The notes under the pieces: generated by a model
The model's database searches: none
Seen by the model: the letters and a program-made list of their open reading frames with translations, nothing else
What the model was told of the DNA's origin: nothing
Part shown: positions 44,206 to 56,484 of the stretch, piece by piece
Layout: each line of letters begins with the position of its first letter
Position numbering within the stretch: the stretch's first letter is position 1
Made by a program: the position numbers and the translations under genes
Assembly: GCA_964017145.1 (NCBI GenBank)
Contig: OZ024843.1
Span: 3,614,443 to 3,678,442, forward strand
Source: Agrocybe praecox
Taxonomy: Eukaryota > Basidiomycota > Agaricomycetes > Agaricales > Agrocybaceae
Direction: 5' to 3'
DNA length: 64,000 nt

Positions 44206-46796
44206 ATGGCTACATACGAGTATGACGAAGCCGGAGTCATGGCCGCATACTTTCTAATCACTTTTTTGGCATTGGTCCTTGTGCCTTTGACGATTTCATC
44301 TTTCACAAAGAAGTCGGGTACGTTTTCCAAAGGTTCAATCTTGTGCAAATGTTATAACATCATTACTGCTTAACAGGGAAGCCAGTCACCGACGGATGCC
44401 AGTGTTCAGCATGTATTAAGCAGAGAGAATTAGTTGGCAGACAGGAAGGAGGGATTAAGTTGACCACAAGGTAGCTATATGCATACGAACGATACTTGTT
44501 GGGCTAATAGGTGTTTAGGACATATCTTTTGTTGGGAGGCTGGTCCTTGTTCGCATTTGTGTGCTACCGCGTGTCGTTATTGAAGGTGGAAAACAAAGTG
44601 TACAATCCTTTCGAAATTCTGGGCATCAAGAGTGTACGTTGTCTACATCCTGAATTGTCTGACTATTTGTGACCCTTCGACACGTCTATTTAGAGCACAT
44701 CTGACAAGGATATCAAATCCCACTACAAGAAGCTCTCGAAGATGTAGTATGTATACTTTCGCTGCCCACATCTACTCCATGTCGCTCATCAACGCGTCTG
44801 TGACACTACCAGCCATCCTGATAAAGTTAAGGCAACAGCCAATATGACAATCGAATTTATCCAAGAACGTTTCGTGGACATTACCAAAGCCTATAAATCG
44901 TCAGTCTGCGTTTACTTGTGTAATATTGAGCGTTATTTATGTTATGTATATGCAGACTCACAGACGAACGTATTAAAGAGAATTGGATTAAATACAACCA
45001 CCCGGACGGTCCTCAAAGTACCACCATGGGTATCGCTCTACCGAAGTGGATCATTGAGGGTAAGAATCGTATCTGGGTCATGGCTGCGTATGGCCTTGTC
45101 TTCGGTGGCGCTCTCCCTGCTCTCGTTGTATGTATCTTAGCTCGTGTGCCATGTCTCACCTCATCTCATAATTCGACAGGGCAGGTGGTGGTTCGGCAGC
45201 CGACAGAAGACAAAAGACGGTGTTCACGCCCAGTCCGCGGCTGCGTTCTTCAAAACTCTCAAAGAGGAATCCTCTATTGACGAAGTGGCCGGTACCCTCG
45301 GCAAGGCATATAAGTGGGAACTTGCTTCGAAAACCAAAGTCAGTGCAGAGATCGATAGACTCGAAGCCCAAATCGTGGAAAGCCTGGGCGTAAAATGGAT
45401 CGACGTTAGGAAGCTGCTGAAGGATTATGACGGTCAGACCCCCGAATCGAGACGGGCTGCTTTGGTACTGTTGTACGCTCATTTATTAAGGCTGGACATC
45501 AAGGATGCTGCTCTCAGAAACCGTGGGTGATATTTCTGACAGTTCCTTGTTCGTCGAATTTATGCTGACTCGTACTTTATAGAGCAAAAGGACCTCCTTT
45601 TACAAACACCACTTCTCCTCAATTCTCTTCTCAATGTCTCGGTCGCACGGACATGGCTTTCCCCCACGCTCGCCATTATGAGATTATATGCATACTTTGC
45701 ACAAGCTCTGCCGGTCAATGTCTCGGAGCGAACACGTCTATCACACATTCTTGGCTTGACGGATGAAGACATCAAGTCTATTTCACCAAAGCCGAAAGAC
45801 ATGGCAGACGTTTTGCACGCTTTGGAAGAAAAGCAAGATTCACGAGCCGCCGACGTCAAGAAGACAATGGAGAAATGGGGGAAAGTTGAGATTGTCAACA
45901 CCTCATTCAAAGGTGAACTTTCCGTTGTTGTTCATGAGTGGTTTACATACTGACCACGGTCTTAATTCAAAGTTATTGGCGAGCGCATCGTCACGCCTTC
46001 ATCTATCATCTACCTTCTTGTAAAATTACGGATATCACCACCCTCAACGTCTCCGTCTGTCAAGGCCGAAAAGTCAGTCGATGAGACTAAGAAGGCTGTC
46101 GTTGCAGAAGAAGCTGCTGATGAAGCATTCCTTGGTTCAAAACTTGACGCCGAGGAGCTGCAACCTGCGCAAGTTGGGAAGTCATCGAATGGAAGCGCTG
46201 CACATGCCCCTTACTGGCCCGGCGTATGTCGTCTTCGTCGATGACTGCTCATAGAAAAGGTTATGCTGACGCGTCCTGCTTCTTTCTAGACACGTAAACC
46301 AAATTGGTGGATCGTCCTTGCTGATGACAAGTCCAATCGCATTGTCGTACCCCCTGTGAAAATTACCGACATCCCATACTCCCAGCCTGGCTTGGAGCGC
46401 GATTATCGTTCGTACAAGATTCAGTTCCAGGGACCTCCGAACAACGGGGTGTTCACCTGGAAAGTATACGTCATGAGCGATACATATGCTGGCGAGGAAG
46501 CGACGAGTGATATTACAGTGCGTATTTTTTATCACCTCGGTCTCTTCAACTTAAAGGTCAATCGTTTAATACGTATTTATCAGTTGAAAATCGAAGATCC
46601 CCCAGCCACTGCAGATGAACCTTCTGAGGATGAGATCTCAGAGCCGGATGAGGACACCATCGCAGGCCAAATGGCTGCTATGCGCGGCGAGAAGGTCAAG
46701 ACCAAGAGAGTGGACGATGATGAGGATGAGAGTGAGAGTGAAAGTGGTACTGATGATGATAAGAAAGACTCGGATAGCGACAGTGATAGCGACTAG
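44206..46796 (+). CDS. SEC63: Sec63, ER translocon J-domain subunit
   Basis: Multi-exon gene (at least ten exons) starting MATYEYDEAGVMAAYFLI and ending in an acidic tail. An N-terminal TM helix, the cysteine pair CQCSAC and a second hydrophobic helix precede the luminal J domain (NPFEILGIKSSTSDKDIK, then YHPDK with the HPD tripeptide assembled across the intron at about 44750). A third TM segment (RIWVMAAYGLVFGGALPAL) follows, then the two-part Sec63 Brl domain (WKVYVMSDTYAG near the end) and an acidic, Ser/Asp-rich C-terminus (DSDSDSDSD) like the yeast tail that binds Sec62. Sec63 recruits Kar2/BiP to the Sec61 channel for post-translational import. All expected parts are present. Exon borders were read from reading-frame continuity. 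Confidence 0.95.
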
Positions 46797-47632
46797 ACAT
46801 CTATACCCCTTACGTCCTCTCCTGCATTCCACCAACCTCTATCTCGCACAGTCGTTTCTCGCTTCTGTTTCCCTTTCTTTTTCTATCGTATACTTATTTT
46901 TGCTCTCTTGTAATTACAACACTCAACAACCGATAGTTATGAAGCAGATAAGTATGCGCGTGAATTACATGCGATAGTTCTGAATATCATAACACGGTAT
47001 GCATCTAAGGGTCCTCGAGCTTACTTTTCTTGCCGCGCGGCGGTACCCATACAAGCAAGCGAGCTGATTTTAAATTTAAAACTTATGTAGACTTTTAGGA
47101 TACACTAGTAAATGTAACCAATAATCTGCTGATTTAGGTTGGTTCGAGACTCGAAGGAGCTAGTAATTGCCTCACTGACACAAATAGTTACCCAGCTATA
47201 TTAGCTCCCTATAAAACACAAACATGACTGACAGCAATAGGCGCCTCAAGGAGATAAAAATGAGTAGTGGAGTGAATGATGAATTGGACAACAGGTGATG
47301 GGATATATGTTACACTGGGCATGCCATAGATGCTTGTAAAATCATGCTGGATACCATAATGCATACTCTAGCGCTTAAGGCTGTCCAGACTACAGTGGTG
47401 GCATGAACAGGTAAACTCACAAGATACATGTATATTAGGCGTATATATTTAAAATATATACCACAGGGTAGATATACTATGTATAGGACATATCCTACAT
47501 GGCATAACACAAAAAAGCGGAGCAGAAACGGATGAAGAACAAAGGTATGACAGTCAAGACGTCTATTGCTTGGCGACAATAATTTTTTTAAATGGACAAT
47601 TATACACTATGATACATGGTTAGATTTGGTAC
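46797..47632. other. Intergenic region between convergent SEC63 and DUF6534-like genes
   Basis: No supported gene; AT-rich with short frames only. It contains the 3' UTRs of both flanking genes and an ATATATTTAAAATATATA palindrome near 47445. Confidence 0.35.
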
Positions 47633-49254
47633 TTAAAAAGTTGCGTAGTAGAGCGCCGGGAGTTCGATTTTGACAGCGTCCTGCGGGTTGGGTTTCGAGT
47701 TAATCAAGTCTTCTGTTCCCTTCGCTGTAGGACCGGTACTCGCAGGGGCTGTCTGGGATTCCAGATCTGAGTCTTTCACTACCCAAACGTCTCGTGTCAA
47801 CTAGATATGATTGAATTTTCAGCACGCTTCCAGATGAGAAGACAAGAAAATGCACCTCAATATTGTCGCACGTCGTGGTGCCGCTTTCCGCGTTGCGGGC
47901 GAGGAGAGTCGATAACACGGACTAGAGAGCGCAAATGTTAACAATAACCATAAACCTGATTTTGATATCCTAAAACGTACGCTCGTATACAACCGTCCGA
48001 GAGGCAAAAACACGATGACATATACATTCTTGCTCGCGCGGGGGGCTCCCATGTTCACAAGTACTGCGGCAAGTGAGTATAGTAAGCTCAAGAATCCAGT
48101 CTGAATGATGCATCTTGTGATTTGGTTGAATCGAGATTGTGAAGGAGTATCAGAGCCGTTGAGAATGCGAGAGGTGAAGGCAAACTTCAATATTACTTTT
48201 TTTTTTTTGTAAAAGTTAGTGGTGCGTCTGGTTAGGAAAAATATAGATATTCGTGTATGAACTCACAAGAGATTCCAGCGTCTGTCACGACTTGGAGACA
48301 CATCCAAATGAACACGTAGTTCTGGTAAGGTGAAAGCAGATCGTTCATATTTGGGCTAGGCTTGTCACTGATAAAAAAAAATTAGTAAAGAATGGATGGG
48401 CCGGGTGGAAGATAGTACGTACGACGGGAGTTGCTCAAACAAAGAGACCTTACGAGCCGTCCCATATATACCTGTCAACATCCCAAGTACGAAGGCTAAC
48501 ACTGAAAACATGTGCATCACGGGCGCGACCATCCAGGCCTTGTGATTTGTGAGCTTTTCGAATCTATGTGACCGTTAGGTTGTATTTCTTTGCAATGCAG
48601 CCCGCGAAAAATACCGACTTTCTGATCAAGAAAGTGTGGACGATAATCCCAGAGAGCGAAGTGCAGATAGGAACAATGGTAAAGGCCCAGGCTACAACTG
48701 TGTATTTATTAGTTATTGTCTGCATAGAAATTAGTCTGTCTTACCGTTGTGGAAAGCTGTGGGTCCAACATAGGTGGGTACGCTAAATAGGTCACAGAAT
48801 ATAATTATCTGTGATGGACCGGCAGAATTTGAACATACCAGGATGTCCACATTGTGTATAAGGTGCTGATTTTTTTGTTCGTAAGACTAGAGAAACACGA
48901 ATTGCAAGGGACGTACAGGACAGCTACGAAAGTATCGATGGTAGCCAGATAAATGACCATGGATCTGTTGTACGTTGTCAATATTTTTTGAGGGGTAGGT
49001 AAATTCCGACGATGCCTACTTAATGAACCACGTATCATTATATTCTGAGAAGGAGGTAAGTAAGAAGACCTGGTTTTGAATAAGACACTCACTGTGCTTG
49101 ATATATGATACGTATTGACATCCTACTAGGCCACTGAGGTACATATTGACTATCGTAGTTTCATAGCATCAGCGACGTGCATTGAGGGATTCGAGATTGA
49201 CGCACTCATTACAGCCAAGAGCATTGGCCTCACAGCAGCGTTGTAAACTTCCAT
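47633..49254 (-). CDS. DUF6534-like seven-helix membrane protein
   Basis: About eleven exons, starting MEVYNAAVRPMLLAVM (49254-49206) and ending PALYYATF at 47633. Seven hydrophobic segments are seen, including NMYLSGLVGCQYVSYI, MVIYLATIDTFVAVL, VVAWAFTIVPICTSLSGIIV, WMVAPVMHMFSVLAFVLGM, NYVFIWMCLQVVTDAG, IIQTGFLSLLYSLAAVLVN and VYVIVFLPLGRLYTSVL. The last fits the typical xFxxPLGKLYTNSLLATLN end of the DUF6534 family. These proteins are abundant in Agaricomycetes and of unknown function, with receptor-like topology. The C-terminal tail (about 60 residues) is polar. Several exons are 30-60 nt. Confidence is high that this is a real gene and good for the family, based on motif memory. Confidence 0.8.
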
Positions 49255-50611
49255 GGTCTGTACGGTACTAGACGCCGAAAGGAAGGAATCGACTGAAAGT
49301 GTTATAGAGTACCTTATATATGCAGCCCATTAAAATAGCATTTGTATACTGTCACTGCGGACCTTGAGGGGTGCCCGTTCGTTACGAAAGTTTAATATAG
49401 TATGAGCTGAAGATGTTCTTCCTTCATCATTTATTGCAGGGTCTTTTGCATACATTGTCAAAACAGCGAGATCAAAGCGGAGGTTGCTGTCAAAGTACGT
49501 ATTTCGCCACTTAAGTATAATGGGGCCCTCGAAAGAACGTATGCAGTATACCAGGGATATAGTGGATGTAATTTTATCAATCCTTGACGCATCTTGGTAG
49601 CACACATACTAATGTTGACTCAGGTGAACCGGGTCCAGCAAGTTTGGCATAGAGGTGCGAGGGCACAACGAAACGCCAAGGGCCGTCGAACGTGGACAGA
49701 CGCCATTCTGGGGTAACCGTTAATGACCGGAGTCCAACGGAGATCTCGCTCTGAGCGGTTAGCGCATGGCAGTATAAGAGAAAAGAATACGAACTCACTG
49801 AGATTAGACTCATATACTAACCCTGTTTAGAACCAATTGAATTTTACAAGTGGTACTAAGTAATGCTGGCTCCGTCGGATCGGAGTTCAGTTCGCCCAAG
49901 CCTTCAGGCAGCTTCAGGACTTCAGTGTATGAGAAGGAAAAAGTAGAAAATCCCCACTGCCCAGTGTATCATCATGGAAGATTGTGAACTGTTGGAGACT
50001 GGTTTGGTTTATTTTTCGTCCTTTTTTGTCCCATCAATTTGCCTAAAATGTATACAAATAAACACAATGTCAGGCGCGGCAGTATGCGGCATGCGCGTCT
50101 ATGACCTCTGGTATCTCGTTCAAGTTTCATGGCCCTTCTTCAACACAGTAAGGCATCTACACTCCTTTTATGAACTATCAACTTGGTTCTATCTTGGGCT
50201 TTTACAATCAAAGACTTGCTTAATGTGGGCCAGTGCTGCGCATGGCATATACAAGTCCATTTATTCTTCTCTCTTCTCCATATTTTTTGTACATTAAATT
50301 GTATTTTTCTGAAATAATAAAATATCATTCAGAGAATAGCAACAAATACAGCCCCAATTATATGTATAAACCTTTTAAATATCAAAATAATGCCAAGGCA
50401 GAATCAAATCCTGTCAAACATTGATCAAAACCATCGAAAACGGCGAAGTTCATTGTGGCTGTGACTAAATTCCAAAACGGGTAAGATTATCTAATCCGGG
50501 GGCTGGCGGCCCGGCCTTTAAAACGGGACACTTCAATGGCGGGAGTCGAGTCTGGTCAGCGGATATAAAAACTCATCCTCCTAAAGGAGGACTCGTAATT
50601 ACAGAAGAGTT
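49255..50611. other. Gene-free region upstream of the DUF6534-like gene
   Basis: Contains that gene's promoter immediately above 49254. Short frames (49330-49813 minus, 49974-50424 plus) lack domains; the rest is AT-rich. Nothing else supported. Confidence 0.3.
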
Positions 50612-50816
50612 ATGTACTATGCTGATTCTTCATGGGACAAGAAAGATTACAAGGAATGGGACTCGGAACACAAGGTAGGCACTGCCAGCATTCTTTATAG
50701 TCCCGACCGACGTCGGAGGCTAACTTGTTGCTTTACAGAAAGGACCAGATTACCGTGAGACCAGCGACAGCGAGAAAGAGTACAACAAGCTAGTAAAACC
50801 AAATGACAAAGATTAG
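50612..50816 (+). CDS. Possible small two-exon gene, or remnant of a longer one
   Basis: Exon 1 (50612-50674) and exon 2 (50739-50816) are joined in frame by a 64-nt intron with GTAGGC and TTTACAG ends, giving a 46-residue very charged peptide (MYYADSSWDKKDYKEWDSEH, then KKGPDYRETSDSEKEYNK). The frame continues past the stop at 50814-50816 for about 40 similarly charged codons (QANIEDEENRDGTDDRSENN), as if the TAG were a recent mutation. A TTACAG just before the first ATG could be another acceptor, so an upstream exon may be missing. No family recognised. Confidence 0.3.
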
Positions 50817-51084
50817 GATCAAGCCAACATCGAAGATGAAGAAAATAGAGATGGCACTGACGACAGGTCCGAAAACAACTCACGCAATGTACATCATTAT
50901 TATTATGTACCTATTACAGGTTCGACTAGTATCTTATTTGACCCGGATTATTACATACAATGTTCAAGAAATGTAAGAAAACTGATAATGTGACCAGCCT
51001 ATTTTTCATGGATATAAAGCTGGAGTAAGTCTTATATCCTGCTGAAGCTACGTGGAGAGGGTAAGCGGACATGTTTGTTTTCTG

Positions 51085-51295
51085 CCGAGAACTCAGAGCA
51101 GCAGTGAGGTTCTTAGAGGACAAGTGGGGTAGAGAGAGAGGAGGAAAGAAAGAAAGTCCTTGATATTTATTGAGAGAAATTCGTACATCAGGAAGCCGTC
51201 CAAAAGTGACAGCTGTTGAAAAACGAGGGGAGATAGGAAGAGCTGAATATGTCCTGCACCTCGGACCCGACGCATCTAATCTTATCGCGGAGATT
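51085..51295 (+). repeat. Dispersed repeat, copy B
   Basis: Counterpart of 19040-19245, sharing AACTCAGAGCAGCAGTGAGGT-like, GGGTAGAGAGAGAGGA, GACAGCTGTTG, GAGGGGAGATAGGAAG and the CCCGACGCATCTAATC tail. Moderate overall similarity and the same orientation as copy A. Confidence 0.6.
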
Positions 51296-51596
51296 GTTTC
51301 GCCATAGCGCGGCAATGACGCGGCAATCATTTTCCCTACAGCACCTCACGCCACGTCAAAAGTACCCTGCGGCCTGCCCGACCTCACTGCCAGCAGCCTA
51401 TGCCTTCAATTTTGTACTTGAACTTCAGCGGTCGCTGAGCTATTGTTCCTTTACTATCGAGAAAATCAAACTCGCCGAGGAGTCACTTTCATCATTGACC
51501 ACACTAACAAGTGGACAGTTGAACGAGAATGTCTCTGAGAAGTTTCAGTTGACAAGGAGTCAAGTATTAGTAATGGAAAGAAAAACCTATTGCCTT

Positions 51597-51705
51597 CTAT
51601 CTAGGCCGCCGACAGGACGTGTAATAGAGCGGCCTGCGATGCGAGCAAAAAAGTCCCATTGCGGTCTATCTAGGCCACCGATAGGACGTGTAATTGAGCG
51701 GCATG
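51597..51705. repeat. Tandem duplication, period about 69 bp
   Basis: CTATCTAGGCCGCCGACAGG followed by ACGTGTAATAGAGCGGC recurs 69 bp later with three substitutions. Two copies only. Confidence 0.65.
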
Positions 51706-51810
51706 CTGCTCATGAACGCATAAGCACTTGTGAGTAAGGCGTATCTCTGCGATATAAGAAGGCATTCATGAACTATGCAATACAGGAAATCCTCATTCTG
51801 AAAAGCCCCA

Positions 51811-52933
51811 ATGCCTGTCGCTCAACGTGTCTGGTTTGGTAGGATTCTTTCTATAACTTTTAATCGGTGAAGCACTCACCAATGTTTTCCCCAAAGTTAC
51901 TGGAGCATCCGGAGGCTTTGGAAAAGCCATAGTTGAAGCTGTTTTGGAAGCCGGCGAATGTGTCGTCGCAACCGCGAGGAGGACCGAAGTTCTTCAGTAC
52001 CTTACTGAAAAATATCCATCCACGCAGCTCCTGATACTAAAGCTTGACGTTTCCGTGAACAAAGAGATTGACCATGCCTTCGAAGCTATGATAAAGCAGT
52101 TCGGCCGTGTTGATATCGTCGTCAACAATGCTGGATATGTGAGCCTTAGTTCTTGATTATCTTACTAAAAGACTGATGTATTTTAGGCCGTTTTTGGTGA
52201 AACAGAAGGGATCCTCGAGGAAGATGCCCGAAAGGAGTTCGATGTTCAATTTTGGGGCCCCGTCCATATTTGCAAGAAGGTTTGTTCTAATTTTGTCTAA
52301 ATTTTTTAGTATAAAAAGATTGATCTCGCAGAATACTAGACAGCGGAAACCGTTCGTGAGATCAACGCGGAAGGGAACGGTGCAACGATCTTCAATGTTA
52401 GCTCTGCGGGGGGGTACAATGGCAACCCAGGAGCAGCGTTTTACAGTGCGAGCAAATTTGGTACGCCTTGATCTATCATAATTTGATTTTCTTTTCTGAT
52501 CGCCCTCTACTTAGCTTTGGAAGGTTTCACGGAGTCTTTCAGCAAGGAAATGTTACCAGAGTGGGGCATCAAGTGCTGCATTCTCGAGCCAGGAGGCTTT
52601 GAAACTGGCTGGCTGAGAGCTGGCGTTCAAACTCCCGTTCATCCAGCTTACGCGAATAGTTCTGCCGGCTTTCGCTCCTTTCGCTCATCCATTACCATGC
52701 TCGGGGATCCAGTGAAAGGAGCGAATGCAATTCTACAACTCTCGAAACAAGATAAGCTTCCTCTGAGAATCCCACTTGGTAGCGACAGTCTGGCAATCGT
52801 GCAGACAAAGGCTAAGGGGGTTATCAGAGATACGGAGACTTACTCGGAGCTTTCGAGGTCGACGGATAAAGATGGAATGGATGGTAAAGCATATGGAGAA
52901 ATGATCATCAAAAGACTAGAGAAGTTTAAATAG
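51811..52933 (+). CDS. Short-chain dehydrogenase/reductase (classical SDR)
   Basis: Five exons: 51811-51838, 51897-52138, 52187-52279, 52340-52460 and 52515-52933 (903 nt, 300 aa). The cofactor loop is TGASGGFGKA (residues 11-20), followed by LDVS, the structural NNAG motif, IFNVSSAGG with the catalytic Ser, and YSASK (Tyr156, Lys160). The C-terminal ILEPGGFETGW resembles fungal SDRs acting on small alcohols, retinol-like or polyketide ketones. It oxidises or reduces a hydroxyl/carbonyl with NAD(P)(H); Arg42-Arg43 after the second strand (ATARR) suggest NADP(H). The substrate is unknown. The intron before TAETVREINAEG ends at ACTAG rather than the nearer CTCGCAG, because only the former keeps the frame. 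Confidence 0.93.
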
Positions 52934-53749
52934 TATGTGCAAATAGACTCGTGCAAATAGCAGGCCATTAGGAAATATGATCTTATCTGTTATTGTTTTT
53001 CACCGTGGGTAGCTGGCTTGCAAGTTACCAAGACGTCAGTGATCCCTTCAAAAAGCGGTTCATCACGTTTGCATGTCTGGATCGTCCACATAATTATAGC
53101 CCAGCGCCAACTGATCAAGGAAGCTCTAGTTGTCCACGTAACAAAGATCTGATATGGAGCCTGAGCGTCCTGGAAGCGCTCAATAGTGCTTCTAGGTTCT
53201 TTTTTTGTTGTTTTAGAAATGAAGAGGGAAAGATCATCAGGTCGTGTGGTAGTGAGTGTCATAATCCATATCCTTTTCAAATCATTGCTCACAAAAATGA
53301 CAAGGTGTATAGTAGTGAGATTCAATCCACATGTTATACTATCATCAATTTACTGATCTGAACCACAAACCGGCGATGGTACCTAGCAACCGTGACGGAC
53401 CAGGGTATGAGAAGTATATGCAGGCACAGGCACAGGCGCTCGTACTTGTACTTATCTTACGTCAAGATCTCAGCTGCCAACCAGTGGGTAGTAAAGTGTC
53501 CCCTAATAGGCCCCATTCAGGACTTTACGTGATGCTGATTCATCGTCATCCACGGTCTTCTCCAGAGCTTATCATCAACAAGTTGGACCATACTTATACG
53601 TTGTCGCATCCATGCATAATCACCCGCCTTTTAGTTCTTCCACTTATCTTTCAAGAGTGACTCGTCTTCTTGTATCTGACTGGTTGTTTGACTATATCTT
53701 CGGATCTCCGGCTCCTCGACAAGTGAATAACAATACTAGCCCAGCGCAA
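52934..53749. other. Intergenic region and metacaspase promoter
   Basis: No supported gene; frames on both strands at 52990-53361 have no domains. The metacaspase frame is open upstream to an ATG at 53612, so its 5' end may lie here. Confidence 0.35.
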
Positions 53750-56208
53750 ATGACACCGCGCAAAAAGGCACTTTTAATCGGAGTTGCGCGTCTTCGATAT
53801 GGCCGGGATCAAGAGCAACTTGTAAGGGCGAAATGGAAGAAGCGCCGTTTGATAGGGGCGCATAGGGACGTGAGGGAAATGCGCAAGTTACTGGAAGGTG
53901 TGTCCTTTGTCCTACCAGGTATTTCTTGACACTGAAGCGACGGTGTTGAAAGAGGTGTACGATTACAAGCCCGAAAACATAATCGTTCTCTTAGACGATG
54001 ATGTGCCGGAGAATTCGCATCTTCAGCCCACCGAAGCCAACATCGTAAGTTCCTATAATCGTGTGCTTAAATGTATCAGTCGCTCCAAGTTTTTCAATGG
54101 CCAGATAAAGCATATGGAGGAGTTGGTATGTGAAGCAAAAGGCGATGATCATTTCTTTTTTCACTGTGAGTCTATATGTGGCTGAACTGCGGTACGGTGC
54201 TCTCATCCGCATTACCTTTTGAAGTCGCCGGCCATACCGGTCAAAGCAAGACAGACGACGACGAAGAGGAAGACGGGATGAACGAACGTTTGTGATTTCA
54301 ATACACGCGTGTATCATTAGTCCTGATAATGTAGTCTCCCAGTTATGATGTCTTCAGACGGGAAAGAAATAATGGATAATGTACGTGTAAATCTGGGCTT
54401 GCCACTCTACTTGAAACATTGCTGAAGAGAGCTCACAGGACCTTCGAAAATATCTCGTCGACCCACTCCCACATACATGCTCTTTGACAGTAGGCCTATT
54501 ATACCCGATGTTCCTCGCTTGTCTCTTATTCTTGCTTAGGCCGTGATAGATTCATGTCATTCGTGTTCGCTATTAGGTGCTTGTGTCTATACATCTGTAT
54601 CTGCGATTTATGCTTAATTTACCTTCCAGATTTACCCCATTTCCGGTGTAATCGAGTTTACGTGCCTTGGCTGGATAAAGGATACAGGGCAGATAAAACA
54701 CAAAGGGAGAATGTTCGTAAGTCTCCGTACTTTCTCCCGCAATCCGTGTGCAGTGGCTTTTACTTAATACACTCTCGAAGGGAGACAGCTAGCGAGTAGG
54801 TCAATTTCACTGGCCATAACTATCATTGTCATATACTGATTGTTATTTTATAAGTGCAATTACCAGAGGTTGCCCGTTCTCCCAAAGCGCCTGGCTTCCC
54901 AAGTCTTCAAGCCGCCAGCGCTTCGCTCAAGGAAAACGTGTCCACACACCTCGGGGCCCCTCAGGCTATTCATGAAAATTCGATGCCAAAAAGCTCCTAT
55001 TCGGCCTCTCCAGAAGACCGGCATCAGTCCGAGCCAACAGAAATGCCTGAAATGGAATCGAGTGGCAGTACTTTCCAGGATGCGAATTGGGTCTTCCCTC
55101 ATGGGCGGCAGCAGCAATCTCCTCGAGGAACACTTCAATTAGGTGACTCTTTGATCTTACCGCCTGAACAGCAGCATCAGCAATCTCCAGAGCGAACACT
55201 CGAAGTAACCGACGGTTGGCTGATACGAACCGATAGCAAACTAAAGGACAATTCGGGGGATTTAAGTTCTCAAGTATCTTCAATGAAAATTAACGGTGGT
55301 CCATCATCCAATCCAATCCCAGCCAAGCCCATGAGGATTCCCCAAAGGAAGAAGGCTCTTGGGATTAAAATTGAACTCATAGAAGATTTGCCAGCGAACA
55401 GCACAAATATTCTCACTCCAAGCCAGCCGACACCCTCCACATCGATGATGCCCGGAATGCTTCGACCACCCCGCATGGAAAGACAACTATCTGAGTCGCC
55501 CATCGCAAAGTATTGCACCGGTTATTGTCGTAATCAGCCTATTCTACATGATACTTTGGAGTTAAAGGCAGACGTCGTATGTAAAATACCGACGTCTTTT
55601 TATTGCACAAGAGCTAATAATAATAATATTCAGGTATGCCTTTCAGCGGCTAAGGATAGCGAACTGGCATGGGAAGATGCAAAAGGAAGATCATTAACAG
55701 CCTACCTGGTGGATATACTCCGTATGTTTAACGTCCGATTTCCGTTGTGATAATAGTAGTCTAAACTTCAGCTTTTTGTTCATTCGTAGGAGAAACCCCA
55801 CAGCGCAGCCTCAAAGAAGTTCTACTCCTTGTCAGGTAATAATGATTATCATAATCCGCATGGTCAAATTTCTAATGTGCTTTTGGGTTTTAGCCACAAG
55901 ATCCATGAGCACTATATACCTCTGCACAGAGCTTCCATGGATCACAAGAAGCAGATGAGAGAGTACAATCAAAAACGGTCACTACGGCGCAAGAAAGAAA
56001 GAATAATACAACCGGGTGAGGTGGAAGCCCATAATTTCCAAAATCCACAGGTACGTAGGGCCAAAAGCTGGTGAAAGAATTGAATTTAAAATGTCCCACT
56101 GTAGATATCCAGTCATCGCCCTCTGGTGAGTATTAGTTGTGAACTCTTATGTATCTTTCTGATTCGAGTGACTCGTTGCAGGATATGAGCAAGAGATTTC
56201 GGATATGA
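53750..56208 (+). CDS. Metacaspase (caspase-fold peptidase C14) with long C-terminal extension
   Basis: Fourteen exons: 53750-53897, 53953-54044, 54105-54165, 54225-54287, 54343-54380, 54439-54489, 54540-54576, 54630-54716, 54855-55576, 55634-55721, 55790-55835, 55894-56050, 56105-56125 and 56182-56208 (1638 nt, 545 aa). The p20 fold is clear: KKALLIGVARL, LIGAHRDVREMRKLL, ENIIVLLDDD, LQPTEANI, DHFFFHFAGHTGQ (His104) and VIDSCHSCSLLDL (Cys157), then YVPWLDKG. A 240-residue Ser/Pro/Gln-rich insert (about 190-430) separates this from the conserved C-terminal part (AKYCTGYCR, VCLSAAKDSELAWE, HNFQNPQ), which is the position of the p10 subunit in mushroom metacaspases. Metacaspases cleave after Arg/Lys and are linked to stress responses and cell death. 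An in-frame ATG at 53612 would add 46 residues. The 3' end faces the CHAT gene 276 bp away. Confidence 0.93.
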
Positions 56209-56484
56209 TTTAGACCTGAGTGGCAGACTTTTACGTTATTCATTTCAGGTTATTAGATTCTTAAGAATGTAATCAAACCATAATTTATATGGCCGAATGC
56301 TCTCAAATTTCGAAAGCGCCTTCTCATAGTTTCCCAGAAGATATGGCATTTTTTGTCTTGTAATTGGCTGCGAGAGTTGTGAAAAACGTCCCTCAGAGCA
56401 CGCTTATTTCATCTTACCAATTAGACGCCCAGTTGGAATATGTCTCAAATAGATTTGCTAATGCGCAGCGTCCAAAATTCTAAG
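56209..56484. other. Short region between convergent metacaspase and CHAT genes
   Basis: 276 bp shared by the two 3' ends; AT-rich, no gene or terminator-like structure recognised. Confidence 0.4.

Larger units (their letters stand above)
50817..51810. other. Intergenic region with repeats before the SDR gene
   Basis: Holds the second copy of the dispersed repeat (51085-51295) and a 69-bp tandem duplication (about 51597-51705). The open frame at 51249-51737 spans these repeats and shows no domain, so it is not called as a gene. Confidence 0.35.

Noticed and set aside
51249..51737. 162-codon open frame upstream of the SDR gene
   Set aside because: Spans a dispersed repeat and a 69-bp tandem duplication; no domain or upstream gene structure.
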